DNA of 64,000 nucleotides from Nocardioides panaciterrulae (GTDB lineage: Bacteria > Actinomycetota > Actinomycetes > Propionibacteriales > Nocardioidaceae). The translations under genes were made by a program, and so were the position numbers. The DNA lies in the NCBI RefSeq assembly GCF_013409645.1, contig NZ_JACCBG010000001.1:1796001-1860000 (forward strand). The letters run 5' to 3'. The notes under the pieces are model-generated. The model made no database searches, was not told the DNA's origin, and was given only the letters and a program-made list of their open reading frames with translations. Below, piece by piece: positions 33,538 through 44,241 of the stretch. Each line of letters begins with the position of its first letter. The first letter of the stretch is position 1.

Positions 33538-34320
33538 TCAGGCCGGGACCTTGCCCCCGATGGACGCGCTGAACGCGGCCGCGGCCGGGCGCAGGAGGTC
33601 GAGAAGCTCGTCTCGCCGCAGGTGGGCGGACTCCATCAGCGACGTGGAGACCGACAGCGTCCCGACGACGCGCTGGTTGGCGCCCCAGACGGCGACCGCG
33701 AGGCAGGTGACGCCTGGGATGAACTCTTGGTTGTCGATGGCCCACCCGAGCTCGCGCACCGCGGCGCACTCGTCCTCGAGGGCCTTCACCGCGGTGATCG
33801 TGTTCTCGGTGAAGCTCTCGACCACGCGGGTGGTGTAGGCCCGGAAGGCGGACGGGCTGTGGGCCAGGAGCACCTTGCCGCTCGCGCTGGCGTGAGCAGG
33901 CCTGCGGGAGCCGAGGACGATCGGCGCCATCTCGCCCGAGTTCCTCAGCCCGGAGTCGGCCGACGCCACCGTGACGGCCGTTCCGTGGTCGAAGACCGTC
34001 ACGTGGACGGGAAGGCCCGTCTCCTCACCGGTCTCCTGCGCGAACTGCCGGGCCTTGCGGAGGAAGTTCGCCTGGTCCGAGGCCTGGAGGGCCAGGGCAG
34101 CGATACCCGGCCCGAGCCGGTATCGCGAGTCGGTGGGCGACGCATCGATCATGCCGAGCGCGCGCAGGGAGGCCAGGTGTCGGTAGACCGTCCGGGGGTG
34201 GCACCCGGACCGGGCGCTGATCTCGGGTACGTCGAGTCCGGCGGGGCCACCTTGTCCCACGGCGTCCAGGACAGCGAAGCTGTGGCGCAGCGCCCCGGGG
34301 ACATGCTCGTCGTCGACCAC
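33538..34320 (-). CDS. IclR family transcriptional regulator
   Basis: A 260-residue regulator. The N-terminal winged helix (about residues 12-75, HSFAVLDAVGQGGPAGLDVPEISARSG to MIDASPTDSRYRLG) binds DNA, and the C-terminal IclR effector domain (85-250) includes GSRRPAHASASGKVLLA. IclR proteins sense small carboxylates, phenols or sugar derivatives. It is the last gene on the strand after the FAD oxidase/SDR/kinase/MFS operon and probably controls it. An upstream in-frame TTG lies inside the shared palindrome (34362-34378), so I use the downstream GTG, preceded by GGAGG. A copy of the palindrome 42 nt before this GTG suggests autoregulation. Confidence 0.87.
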   Translation of the reverse strand: MVDDEHVPGALRHSFAVLDAVGQGGPAGLDVPEISARSGCHPRTVYRHLASLRALGMIDASPTDSRYRLGPGIAALALQASDQANFLRKARQFAQETGEETGLPVHVTVFDHGTAVTVASADSGLRNSGEMAPIVLGSRRPAHASASGKVLLAHSPSAFRAYTTRVVESFTENTITAVKALEDECAAVRELGWAIDNQEFIPGVTCLAVAVWGANQRVVGTLSVSTSLMESAHLRRDELLDLLRPAAAAFSASIGGKVPA

Positions 34321-34361
34321 CCGCTCATGGTCCTCCGGTTCACGCCCGAGGGTCAATGCGG

Positions 34362-34378
34362 TTGACAACCTGTGTCAC
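34362..34378. promoter_or_regulatory. Shared operator copy 1, upstream of iclR-type gene
   Basis: TTGACAACCTGTGTCAC contains the palindrome TGACA-N5-TGTCA and is identical over 17 bp to a sequence upstream of the FAD-oxidase operon. It lies between the MFS stop and the regulator start. Probable binding site of the IclR protein. Confidence 0.7.
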
Positions 34379-34399
34379 TGCCCCGGACGTCCCCCTTAG

Positions 34400-35710
34400 T
34401 CACACCAGGACCGCGACTTCCGGCTGCTCCGACTGGTGCCGGCGAGACATGCGTGCGGCGAAGTAGGCCGCGGTCGCGGCTCCCACCAGCCCGAAACCGG
34501 CCACGACCACGAAGAAGACGTTGTTCGCGGCGGCGACGTCATCGCCGAAGTGGTTGTAGATGAACTCGCTGATCTTGGGCAGGAAGATGTCGGGCAGGTA
34601 GCCGAAGAACGAGATGACGCCGATCGCGATCCCGGTCGCCGCCACCGGAACCCGGCAGTCCTCGAGCAGGGACCAGTAGACGCCCCGGATGACGTACATG
34701 ACGAGACCGGCGAACACGATGGTCGCGTAGACGAGCCACATGGTCGCCGGGCCCGTCGGGAGCACGCTCAGCAGGACCAGCACCGCCGCAGTGATCGCCA
34801 TGGCGATGGAGAGCACGCGGGACTTGCCGAACCGGTCGGCCAGGAAGCCGCCGCCCAGGCCACCGATCGGGCGCATCCACAGCACCGCGACCGTCACGAT
34901 GCCGGCGTTGACCGCCGAGACGCCGTGGTTGACGCTGAGGTAGCCGGAGAAGTAGTAGTGACCCCAGAAGAGCACGTAGCCGCACATCAGGACGACGATC
35001 ATCAGCCAGACCTCGGGGATCTTGACGATGCGACGCACGGCGGCGACGGTCGACTCGACCTCGACCTCGTCGGCCTCCACGGCCTGCTTCTCGACCTTCC
35101 CGGACAGCAGGAAGGACAGCAGCACGGCGACGATCACGATCGTGATGATGTACATGTACACCACCGCCTGGAAGCCCGCCTTGGTCTCGGCGAGGCTGGC
35201 TCCGGCCCCACCGGAGAAGTGGGCGAAGAGGCCGACGGCGATGGTGGCGAGGATGGCCTCGACGAGTCCACGGCCTCCGTCCAGGGCGCCGTAGAACCTG
35301 CCCCCCTCGTCCCTCTCCGCCAGCAGGCTGACCGTCTTGAGGATCGCGCTCCAGAAGGTGAAGACGGTCGCGAATCCCCAGATCAGGAAGATGTAGAGGA
35401 GATACGACTTGTCGGGGATCTGCACATAGAACAGTCCGGCCGCCGCGGTGAGAAGCAGCGACCCGACGATGAGCCACTTGACCGGCACCCGGTCGGCGAG
35501 CCAACCGCTGGGGATGTAGCCGACGACGAACACGATGCCGAGCATCGAGTAGAGCCCGGCCAGCTCCGCCTGGGACAGGTCGAACAGCGTGAGGATGGTG
35601 GACTCGAAGTTCTGTCGCAGGTAGACCAGCGGATAGATGGATCCGGCCGCGAGGATCAGGAGGACCAGCTGCGCGATCCTCTTCCACCGGGTCAGTTCGG
35701 CCTCAGCCAT
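34400..35710 (-). CDS. MFS transporter, YqcE/YihN-like, of the FAD-oxidase/kinase operon
   Basis: A 436-residue transporter with 12 helices. Features include GYIPSGWLADRVPVKWLI at the helix 2-3 loop, GGLGGGFLADRFGKSRVL in the second half, and a charged central loop (SGKVEKQAVEADEVEVES). It resembles enterobacterial YqcE and YihN, proposed sugar-derivative symporters, so it probably imports the operon's substrate. AAGGAG precedes the ATG by 6 nt. Its start overlaps the kinase gene by 8 nt, so translation is coupled. No tetrapyrrole or drug signature was seen. The assignment to the YqcE group is from memory of family features. Confidence 0.83.
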   Translation of the reverse strand: MAEAELTRWKRIAQLVLLILAAGSIYPLVYLRQNFESTILTLFDLSQAELAGLYSMLGIVFVVGYIPSGWLADRVPVKWLIVGSLLLTAAAGLFYVQIPDKSYLLYIFLIWGFATVFTFWSAILKTVSLLAERDEGGRFYGALDGGRGLVEAILATIAVGLFAHFSGGAGASLAETKAGFQAVVYMYIITIVIVAVLLSFLLSGKVEKQAVEADEVEVESTVAAVRRIVKIPEVWLMIVVLMCGYVLFWGHYYFSGYLSVNHGVSAVNAGIVTVAVLWMRPIGGLGGGFLADRFGKSRVLSIAMAITAAVLVLLSVLPTGPATMWLVYATIVFAGLVMYVIRGVYWSLLEDCRVPVAATGIAIGVISFFGYLPDIFLPKISEFIYNHFGDDVAAANNVFFVVVAGFGLVGAATAAYFAARMSRRHQSEQPEVAVLV

Positions 35711-37154
35711 GGGTGACTCCTTGATTCTCTGCCAGAGCCTGATGTACTCGCATCAAGATGGGATCGATGTGCGATGAGATGTCGCCGTGGATGGCGCTCA
35801 GCTGCGTGTACAGGTCGCGATGCGCGGGGTGTGGGGAGAAGAGGTCCTGGGCGTGGACCATCTCCCGGCTCGCGGTGTCGAAGTCCGGATAGATCCCGCA
35901 GGCCACCGCGACGCAGATGGCCGCACCCAGCCCCGCGGAGTCGCGGACCTCGTTGCGCACGGTGGTGAGTCCGAAGACGTCCGCGAAGATCTGCATGCAC
36001 ACGTCGCTGTACGAACCGCCGCCGGAGACCACGAGGGTGTCCAGGGTGACCTGCCGCTCGTCCTGCAGGGCCATCATGTTGCGGTGCATGGTGAAGGCGA
36101 TGCCCTCGAGGATCGCTCGGTACAGGTGGCCGTACCCATGCCTCTCGTCCAGCCCGATGAAGACGCCCTTGCGGTACGGCATCGTCGGCGGTGCCAGCCA
36201 GTCGAGCAGGCACAGCAGGCCGTCGCTGCCGGCGGGGATCCGGGCGGCGGCCTCGTTTAGCCGGTCCTCGCTGCTGGCGTCGTCCGAGTCGTCACCGGGC
36301 GCGACCTCCGCGCCCAGCAGGTCCCTGAGCCAGGACACCGTCCACATGCCGCGACGGATGCCAGCACTCTCGTAGACGTAGGTGTCCGGCTCCGAGCCGA
36401 AGTTCGTGAAGTACGACGCCGGCTCGGCCACGAACTCGTGTCCCTGGATCATGCCGGCGATGTAGGTCCCGAGCGAGACGAGCCCGGTCCGCTCGTCGCG
36501 CAGCCCGGATCCGAGGGCGTCGGCCGCCTTGTCGTTGGCGGTGTGCACCACCGGGATCCCCGGCGGGATGCCGGTGGCGGCCGCGAACTCCTCGGTGAGC
36601 GCTCCTCCGATGTCGCCGGGCAGCTGCAGGCGGTAGAGCATCTCGCGGGGTACGTTGAAGGAGTCGAAGACCTCCTGGTCGGTGAACCACTCCCAGGTGC
36701 GGACGTCCATCGGCCACGGGCCGATGTAGTTCGCGGCCGTGTCCACGCGCTGTCCGGTCAGCCGCCCCATGAGGTAGCCGGACGCGGTCGTGACGTGGGC
36801 GACGTCGTCGTCGACGTGCTCGTAGGGCCGGGACAGTCGCTCGTCCATCCAGCTCTGCACCGGAGCGGCCAAGGTCAGGTCGTCGCGCACCAGCGCGCGA
36901 CAGCACCGGATCGAGCACAGGCCGACTCCGACGATGTCGGCCGGGTCCCCGGGGAACGCGGCCATCGCCTGCGACGCGGCGGCGACCACGGAGTCGTAGA
37001 GGTCGTCGTCGGGATGCTCGACGACCCCGGGCTCGGGCATGCTGAGCGGGCGCAGCGGCTGACTCGCCTCGCACACGATGCGCCCGTGGGTGTCGAACAC
37101 CGCGACCTTCGAGCTCTGGGTGCCGCCGTCGATGCCGATGATGAACCTGGTCAC
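35703..37154 (-). CDS. FGGY family carbohydrate kinase (YgcE-like)
   Basis: A 483-residue ATP-dependent sugar or polyol kinase. The N-terminal ATPase domain starts FIIGIDGGTQSSKVAVFD (phosphate-1 loop), and the catalytic-base region sits near PVQSWMDERL. The second domain holds VSLGTYIAG, the KGVFIGLDERHG segment and the FGGY C-terminal signature region VVSGGGSYSDVCMQIFADVFGL. Length and sequence fit the xylulokinase/YgcE branch; the sugar is unknown. It would phosphorylate a ketose or polyol, possibly the product of the SDR and FAD enzymes. The start is a GTG with GGAGGGA upstream. It overlaps the MFS gene and follows the SDR by 28 nt. Confidence 0.85.
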   Translation of the reverse strand: MTRFIIGIDGGTQSSKVAVFDTHGRIVCEASQPLRPLSMPEPGVVEHPDDDLYDSVVAAASQAMAAFPGDPADIVGVGLCSIRCCRALVRDDLTLAAPVQSWMDERLSRPYEHVDDDVAHVTTASGYLMGRLTGQRVDTAANYIGPWPMDVRTWEWFTDQEVFDSFNVPREMLYRLQLPGDIGGALTEEFAAATGIPPGIPVVHTANDKAADALGSGLRDERTGLVSLGTYIAGMIQGHEFVAEPASYFTNFGSEPDTYVYESAGIRRGMWTVSWLRDLLGAEVAPGDDSDDASSEDRLNEAAARIPAGSDGLLCLLDWLAPPTMPYRKGVFIGLDERHGYGHLYRAILEGIAFTMHRNMMALQDERQVTLDTLVVSGGGSYSDVCMQIFADVFGLTTVRNEVRDSAGLGAAICVAVACGIYPDFDTASREMVHAQDLFSPHPAHRDLYTQLSAIHGDISSHIDPILMRVHQALAENQGVTHG

Positions 37155-37182
37155 CGCCGGTCCCTCCGCACTGTTGCGTCGC

Positions 37183-37971
37183 TCATCTGACGAGGTACCC
37201 GCCGTCGACGCTCAGCACGTGGCCGTTGACGTAGTCGGAGGCCCTGCTCGCGAGGAAGACGGTGGCGCCCATGAGGTCCTGGGTCTGCCCCCACCGGTTG
37301 GCCGGGATGTGGTCGAGGACGCGCTGGTTCGCCAGGGGGTCCGCCTGTGTGTCGGCGGTCAGGGCGGTGGCGAAGTAGCCCGGTGCGATCGCGTTGACCT
37401 GCACCCCGAACTGGGCGAGCTCGTCGCAGTAGGCCTTGGTGAAGCCGGCGAGGCCGTGCTTCGTGGCCGCGTAGGCGGGAGACCACTGGCCACCCAGGAA
37501 GGCGAACACCGAGCAGATGTTGATGACCTTGCCGCTGCCCTGGGGGACCATGTGCTTGGCACACTCGTGCGCCATCTCGAACGCGGCCGTGAGGTTGAGC
37601 GCCACCATCGGATCCCAGTGCTCGCGCCCGTACTTCAACACGTCGGGCTCGTTGATCCCCCGACCGGCGCAGTTGACGAGGATGTCGACCGAGCCGAACT
37701 CCTCGACGCACGCGTCGACCACCTTCTTCGGGTTGCCCGCCACCGTGATGTCGCAGTCCAGGAAGGAGTAGCGGGCACCGGCCGCCTGGACCAGGCCGCC
37801 CGTGGTCCCGTCGTCGGGGACGATGCTCGCGGCCAGGACGTTGGCGCCGGCCGTCGCGAGGGCCAGGGAGAACGCCTGCCCCAGGCCGCTGTTGCCACCG
37901 GTCACGATGGCGTTCTTGCCCTTCAGTGAGAAGAACTCGAGAGTGAAGTCTGAGATGTCGCTCGTGGTCAT
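37183..37971 (-). CDS. SDR family oxidoreductase (YgcW/KduD-like)
   Basis: A 262-residue classical SDR. It has the NAD(P) motif VTGGNSGLGQ (about residues 21-30), Asp in LDCDITVAGN, NCAGRG, a catalytic Ser in NICSVFAF, and Tyr and Lys in YAATKHGLAG. The C-terminal VDGGYLVR is typical of 2-deoxygluconate or gluconate dehydrogenases such as KduD. It likely oxidises or reduces a secondary hydroxyl on a sugar acid or ketose. It lies in the operon between the FAD oxidase and the kinase, with a 56-nt gap to the oxidase stop. The start codon lacks a strong Shine-Dalgarno box (CGGAAG 10 nt away). Confidence 0.87.
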   Translation of the reverse strand: MTTSDISDFTLEFFSLKGKNAIVTGGNSGLGQAFSLALATAGANVLAASIVPDDGTTGGLVQAAGARYSFLDCDITVAGNPKKVVDACVEEFGSVDILVNCAGRGINEPDVLKYGREHWDPMVALNLTAAFEMAHECAKHMVPQGSGKVINICSVFAFLGGQWSPAYAATKHGLAGFTKAYCDELAQFGVQVNAIAPGYFATALTADTQADPLANQRVLDHIPANRWGQTQDLMGATVFLASRASDYVNGHVLSVDGGYLVR

Positions 37972-38027
37972 GCGTGTCTTCCGATCGGATGTCGTGAGGG
38001 TCTCGTCGCGGTGCGGTGCGGTGCGAG

Positions 38028-39476
38028 TCAGCTCTCCAACGGGAAGATCGTGCCCCGGTTCATGATCCCCGCCGGGTCGAAGGCGCTCTTCAGCGTTTCG
38101 AGCATGTAGAGCGACGAGCCGTACTCCTCCGCGAGGAAGTGGGTGCGGTGCTTGCCGACCCCGTGGTGGTGGCACATCGACCCGCCGTGACGCAGCGTCT
38201 CCTCGACGATGATGTTCTGGATGGGGTCGTGGTAGCGCGTGCGCTCCTCGGTGGGGTCCACGTCGACCTTGTAGTAGTAGACGAAGTACATGTTCGTGCC
38301 GTTGAGGTAGCTGTGGCTCGAGTGGCCGCCCAGCAGGGAGAACTCCGCCGGGATCTCCGCACGGATGCGCGTCAGGGCGCTCTCGTAGATGTCGTGGATG
38401 ACGCTCCAGTTGCCCGAGACCTCGGTCGTGAACCCGTTGACCAGGGTCTCGCGGATCTCCTCGCGCTCCTCCGCGATCTTCGAGACGTCCCAGTTGAGGT
38501 TGTTGAACCAGTCCTCGATGAGCGCACTGTCGACCCGGTCGGCCGACTCGACCCCGGCGACGATCTCCTCGATGGCCGCGCCCGTCGCCTGGGCGATGCC
38601 CTTCGGGCCCTCTGCCATGAAGATGAGGACGCAGCGACCCTCGGAGAAGTCGCTGAAGTGGTACAGCCCGTCCTCCCGGTCGTAGAGCCGCGCCACCGAG
38701 GGCCGGTAGCCCTGGGTCACGACCTCCCGCAGGATCTCCAGACCGGTCTTCATGTCGTCCACGAGGTAGCCGTAGAAGAGGTTGTTGTCGGGGTAGTAGG
38801 GGAAGATCTTGAGGCTGACCTCCGTGATGAAGTTGAGGGCGCCCTCGTTGCCGAGCACCAGGTGACGGATGTCCGGTCCCGCCGCCCGGCGCGGCACGCT
38901 CTTGATGCGGCAGATCTCGCCGTTGGGGAACACGGTCTCGACGCCCACCAGCATGTCCTCGATGCCGCCGTAGAGCGTGGAGAACTGGCCGATCGAGCGG
39001 GTGGCGACGAGACCACCCATCTGCGCGAGCGGCTTGGACTGCGGCGAGTGCCCGGTCGTGTACCCCATGGCTCGGAGCTGGTCCTCGAGCTCGCCGAGGA
39101 CCACCCCGCACTGGGCGGTGACGAGCATGTCGACCGTGTCGATGCTGAGAACCTTGTTCATGGCCGACCCGTCGAGCACGACCGAGTTCTCGACCACGGT
39201 CTCCAAGCCACCCTCGGTGGCGGAGCCTCCCGTCCTCGGCACCACGTTGAGGGTGTGCTCGCTGGCGAAGCGCAGGACCTGGGCGACCTCCTCGGCGGAG
39301 CGCGGCTTCAGCACCGCCGCGGGGAGCGGCATCGAGTAGATGCCGAAGATGGTCTCCACCTTGTAGTAACGGTCGGTGCTGTTGTCCTTGAGGGTCTGCT
39401 CGTCGGTGAGTACCTGCTCCTGACCCAGCATCGCCACGTAGGCGTCGACGATCTCTTCGCGAGTGAGGTGCGACAT
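38028..39476 (-). CDS. FAD-linked oxidase (YgcU-like; alkyl-DHAP-synthase/GlcD superfamily)
   Basis: A 482-residue VAO-type flavoprotein. The FAD-binding PCMH domain spans about residues 40-220 (VVPRTGGSATEGG, GHSPQSKPLAQMGGLVATRSIGQ), and the C-terminal oxidase domain contains His436-His438 in GSMCHHHGVGKHR. That His triplet is the signature of alkyldihydroxyacetone-phosphate synthase and related D-lactate/glycolate-type dehydrogenases. The enzyme probably oxidises a 2-hydroxy acid or polyol, or does ADPS-like chemistry. It resembles enterobacterial YgcU in length. AGAAGAA precedes the ATG. First gene of the operon; a 320-nt region upstream holds the shared operator. Confidence 0.85.
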   Translation of the reverse strand: MSHLTREEIVDAYVAMLGQEQVLTDEQTLKDNSTDRYYKVETIFGIYSMPLPAAVLKPRSAEEVAQVLRFASEHTLNVVPRTGGSATEGGLETVVENSVVLDGSAMNKVLSIDTVDMLVTAQCGVVLGELEDQLRAMGYTTGHSPQSKPLAQMGGLVATRSIGQFSTLYGGIEDMLVGVETVFPNGEICRIKSVPRRAAGPDIRHLVLGNEGALNFITEVSLKIFPYYPDNNLFYGYLVDDMKTGLEILREVVTQGYRPSVARLYDREDGLYHFSDFSEGRCVLIFMAEGPKGIAQATGAAIEEIVAGVESADRVDSALIEDWFNNLNWDVSKIAEEREEIRETLVNGFTTEVSGNWSVIHDIYESALTRIRAEIPAEFSLLGGHSSHSYLNGTNMYFVYYYKVDVDPTEERTRYHDPIQNIIVEETLRHGGSMCHHHGVGKHRTHFLAEEYGSSLYMLETLKSAFDPAGIMNRGTIFPLES

Positions 39477-39602
39477 TTCTTCTGCTTCTCCGATGCAATG
39501 GCGGACGGTGGGACCGCGGGGCCGGTCGATGACCGGGGTGCTCCAGCTGGGCACGCGGCTCGCATGGATCCTCGGGATCGGCGCACTGGGGGGTCAAGAT
39601 CA

Positions 39603-39619
39603 TTGACAACCTGTGTCAC
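39603..39619. promoter_or_regulatory. Shared operator copy 2, upstream of the FAD-oxidase operon
   Basis: The 17-bp sequence TTGACAACCTGTGTCAC, identical to the copy upstream of the IclR gene, 127 nt before the FAD oxidase ATG. It contains TGACA-N5-TGTCA and, on the plus strand, a TTGACA that may double as a -35. Confidence 0.7.
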
Positions 39620-39654
39620 GAATTCGCTCGTACACCCCGTCCGCGGACCCCGGG

Positions 39655-39682
39655 ATGACAATTCCTCGTTCTCGTGTATCTT
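39655..39682 (+). promoter_or_regulatory. Putative aconitase promoter
   Basis: ATGACA (39655-39660), 16 nt, TATCTT (39677-39682). The -10 overlaps the left part of the TCTTGA-CA-TCAAGA palindrome. An alternative -35 is TTGACA at 39681-39686, but it has no good -10. Confidence 0.4.
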
Positions 39683-39692
39683 GACATCAAGA
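39679..39692. promoter_or_regulatory. Palindrome TCTTGA-CA-TCAAGA in the aconitase promoter
   Basis: A perfect 6-bp inverted repeat at the probable -10, about 105 nt before the ATG, typical of a repressor operator. The regulator is unknown; it is unlike the published AcnR site as I remember it. Confidence 0.55.
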
Positions 39693-39797
39693 CATATCGG
39701 TCGACGGTGGCGGGCACCGGACCCGTGGTTCCCGGGTCCGCGCGCCGACGGCAAGATGGGTCCGACCCACGACGAGCACTCAACGAGGAGATGACTG

Positions 39798-42611
<2,814 letters not shown>

Positions 42612-42636
42612 TCCTCGAGGTCCGCTGAGCTTGACC

Positions 42637-42671
42637 GCCGGCCCGCCGCTCCCCGTGAGCGGCGGGCCGGC
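42637..42671 (+). terminator. Hairpin terminator after aconitase
   Basis: A perfect 15-bp G/C stem beginning GCCGGCCCGCCGCTC with a 5-nt loop, 26 nt after the acn stop. It lacks a U-tract. Confidence 0.75.
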
Positions 42672-42715
42672 GTCGTACTGCAGTCACGTCGTGGTTCCTG
42701 GGTGAGGAGAAGAGC

Positions 42716-43441
42716 GTGGACGGAGTCCCCTGGGACGTGGTGGCGCTGATCGGGTCGGTCACGCTGGTCGGCGCGTTCGTGCAGTCGGTGGTCGGGCTGG
42801 GCGTGGGGCTGCTGGCCGCCCCGGTGATCGCGATGGTCGAGCCCGGGCTGGTGCCGGCGCTGCCGTTGTGGCTGGCGCTGGTGATGTCGGGGTCGATGGT
42901 GCTGGGGGAGCGGCGGCACGTCGACTGGCGGGCGATCGCGTGGGCGCTGCCCGCTCGCATCCCCGGGACCGTGATCGGCACGTGGCTGGTGCTGTCCTTC
43001 AGCGACCGGGAGATCGGTGTCGCGATCGGCCTGATGGTGCTGGTGGCCGTGCTGCTCACCGTCCGGACCGTCGACGTGCCCGTCACGCCGGTCTCCCTGC
43101 TGACCGCCGGCCTGGTGGCCGGCACCACCGGCACCGCCACCTCGATCGGCGGGCCGCCGATCGCGCTGCTCTTCCAGCGCCGGCCGCCGGAGGTGGTGCG
43201 CTCGACGCTGTCGGTGTTCTTCTTCATGGGGGTCTGCTTCAGCATCGTCGGGCTGACCGTCTCGGGAGAGCTCAGCGCGGCCTCCTGGCACCTGGGGCTG
43301 CTGCTGGCACCGGTGGTGCTGGGCGGCTTCCTCGTCGGGTCGCGGGTGCGCGCCCGGCTGGCCGGCGAGGGGTTCCGCACCGGCGTGCTGGCCGTCTGTG
43401 CCGTCTCCGCCCTCGCCCTGCTCGTCCGGTCGCTGACCTGA
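42716..43441 (+). CDS. TauE/SafE family sulfite/organosulfonate exporter-type permease
   Basis: A 241-residue membrane protein with 8 predicted helices in two related halves. Conserved motifs are GAFVQSVVGLGVGLLAAPVIAM (helix 1-2) and GTTGTATSIGGPPIALLFQ (helix 5-6), typical of the TauE/SafE permease family that moves sulfite, sulfonates or sulfoacetate. The substrate is not determined here, and no sulfur-metabolism gene is adjacent. The GTG start has GAGGAGAAG 3 nt upstream. It lies between aconitase and a PAP2 protein on the same strand but with its own ribosome-binding site and after a terminator. Confidence 0.85.
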   Translation: MDGVPWDVVALIGSVTLVGAFVQSVVGLGVGLLAAPVIAMVEPGLVPALPLWLALVMSGSMVLGERRHVDWRAIAWALPARIPGTVIGTWLVLSFSDREIGVAIGLMVLVAVLLTVRTVDVPVTPVSLLTAGLVAGTTGTATSIGGPPIALLFQRRPPEVVRSTLSVFFFMGVCFSIVGLTVSGELSAASWHLGLLLAPVVLGGFLVGSRVRARLAGEGFRTGVLAVCAVSALALLVRSLT

Positions 43442-43501
43442 CCTGACCTGGGCGGCCGGGTCCAGGAGTGAGATCAGCGCCGGCGGGGCAGGATCCGCCG
43501 C

Positions 43502-44209
43502 ATGGCGACCCTCACTCGACAGCGTGACGGCCACGACGCCCACGCGCGGCGACGTGCCTTCCCCTCCGCGGGCCGGGCGGCCCTGGTCGTCGTCGGCACC
43601 TGGCTGGTGGTGCTGGCGGTGGTCGTGGCGTTCGGCTGGCTGATCACCCATGCCCTGCGCAGCGCGGTGCTGCCGTGGGACAACGGTCTCGCGCGCTGGA
43701 TCGCCGACCAGCGCACCGGTGCGCTGAACGAGCCCGCGGACATCGGCACCCTGCTCGGAGAGACCGTGACCGGCGTGAGCGTCGCGGTCGTGACGGCGCT
43801 GGTGTTCTCGATCTGGAAGCGGTCCTGGCGCCCGGCGATCTTCCTCGCGCTCGCCGAGGCCGGCATCGGCGGCTTCTACTACATCGCCACCCACGTCGAC
43901 CCCCGGCAGCGGCCGCCGGTGAAGATCCTCGACCCCGGCCTGGTCGGCAACCACAGCTTCCCGTCCGGGCACACCGCCACCGCGGTGGTCGCGTACGCCG
44001 GGATCGTGGTGCTCGCCGCGGCGTACGCCTCGCCGGCCGTCCGGCACTGGGCGCGGCTGCTCCTGCTGCTGCCGGTCTTCGTGCTGCTCTCCCGGCTCTA
44101 CCAGGGCGCCCACCACCTCACCGACGTGCTGACCAGCCTGGTCTACGCGAGCGTCTGGCTGCTGGTGCTGGCCCGCACCCTGCTGCCGCTGGGACGATCC
44201 TCGGACTGA
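43502..44209 (+). CDS. PAP2-family membrane phosphatase
   Basis: A 235-residue polytopic protein with about six helices. The three PAP2 signatures are present: a weak first motif around RQRPPVK, PSGHTAT (about residue 157), and SRLYQGAHHLTDVL (about residues 198-211). This family hydrolyses phosphatidic acid, undecaprenyl diphosphate or phosphatidylglycerophosphate at the outer membrane surface. An N-terminal basic tail (DAHARRRAFPSAG) precedes the first helix. CAGGAT lies 7 nt before the ATG, suggesting leaderless transcription. The cell substrate cannot be chosen from sequence. Confidence 0.85.
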   Translation: MATLTRQRDGHDAHARRRAFPSAGRAALVVVGTWLVVLAVVVAFGWLITHALRSAVLPWDNGLARWIADQRTGALNEPADIGTLLGETVTGVSVAVVTALVFSIWKRSWRPAIFLALAEAGIGGFYYIATHVDPRQRPPVKILDPGLVGNHSFPSGHTATAVVAYAGIVVLAAAYASPAVRHWARLLLLLPVFVLLSRLYQGAHHLTDVLTSLVYASVWLLVLARTLLPLGRSSD

Positions 44210-44229
44210 CCCGGTGAGGCGCGACGGAC

Positions 44230-44235
44230 TACGGT
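44230..44235 (+). promoter_or_regulatory. Putative leaderless -10 box (TACGGT) of the thiamine-binding-like gene
   Basis: TACGGT, 6 nt (GAGGTC), ATG. The GAGGTC could also serve as a weak ribosome-binding site. Confidence 0.4.
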
Positions 44236-44241
44236 GAGGTC

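Larger units (their letters stand above)
39477..39797. other. Intergenic regulatory region between the FAD-oxidase operon and aconitase
   Basis: This non-coding stretch of about 320 bp holds the divergent control elements. From the left there is the ATG-proximal leader of the FAD oxidase gene and a copy of the TGACA-N5-TGTCA operator (39603-39619). Then comes an AT-richer aconitase promoter area with a TCTTGA-CA-TCAAGA palindrome (39679-39692), and finally a ribosome-binding site (CGAGGAG) before the acn ATG. I see no ORF with credible coding bias. Confidence 0.6.

Noticed and set aside
34321..34368. TTG start for the IclR protein (276 residues)
   Set aside because: That codon lies inside the shared palindromic operator and has no ribosome-binding site; a downstream GTG with GGAGG is more plausible.
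39681..39686. TTGACA as the -35 of aconitase
   Set aside because: No -10 hexamer lies at 16-18 nt downstream; the TATCTT box with ATGACA upstream is a better match.
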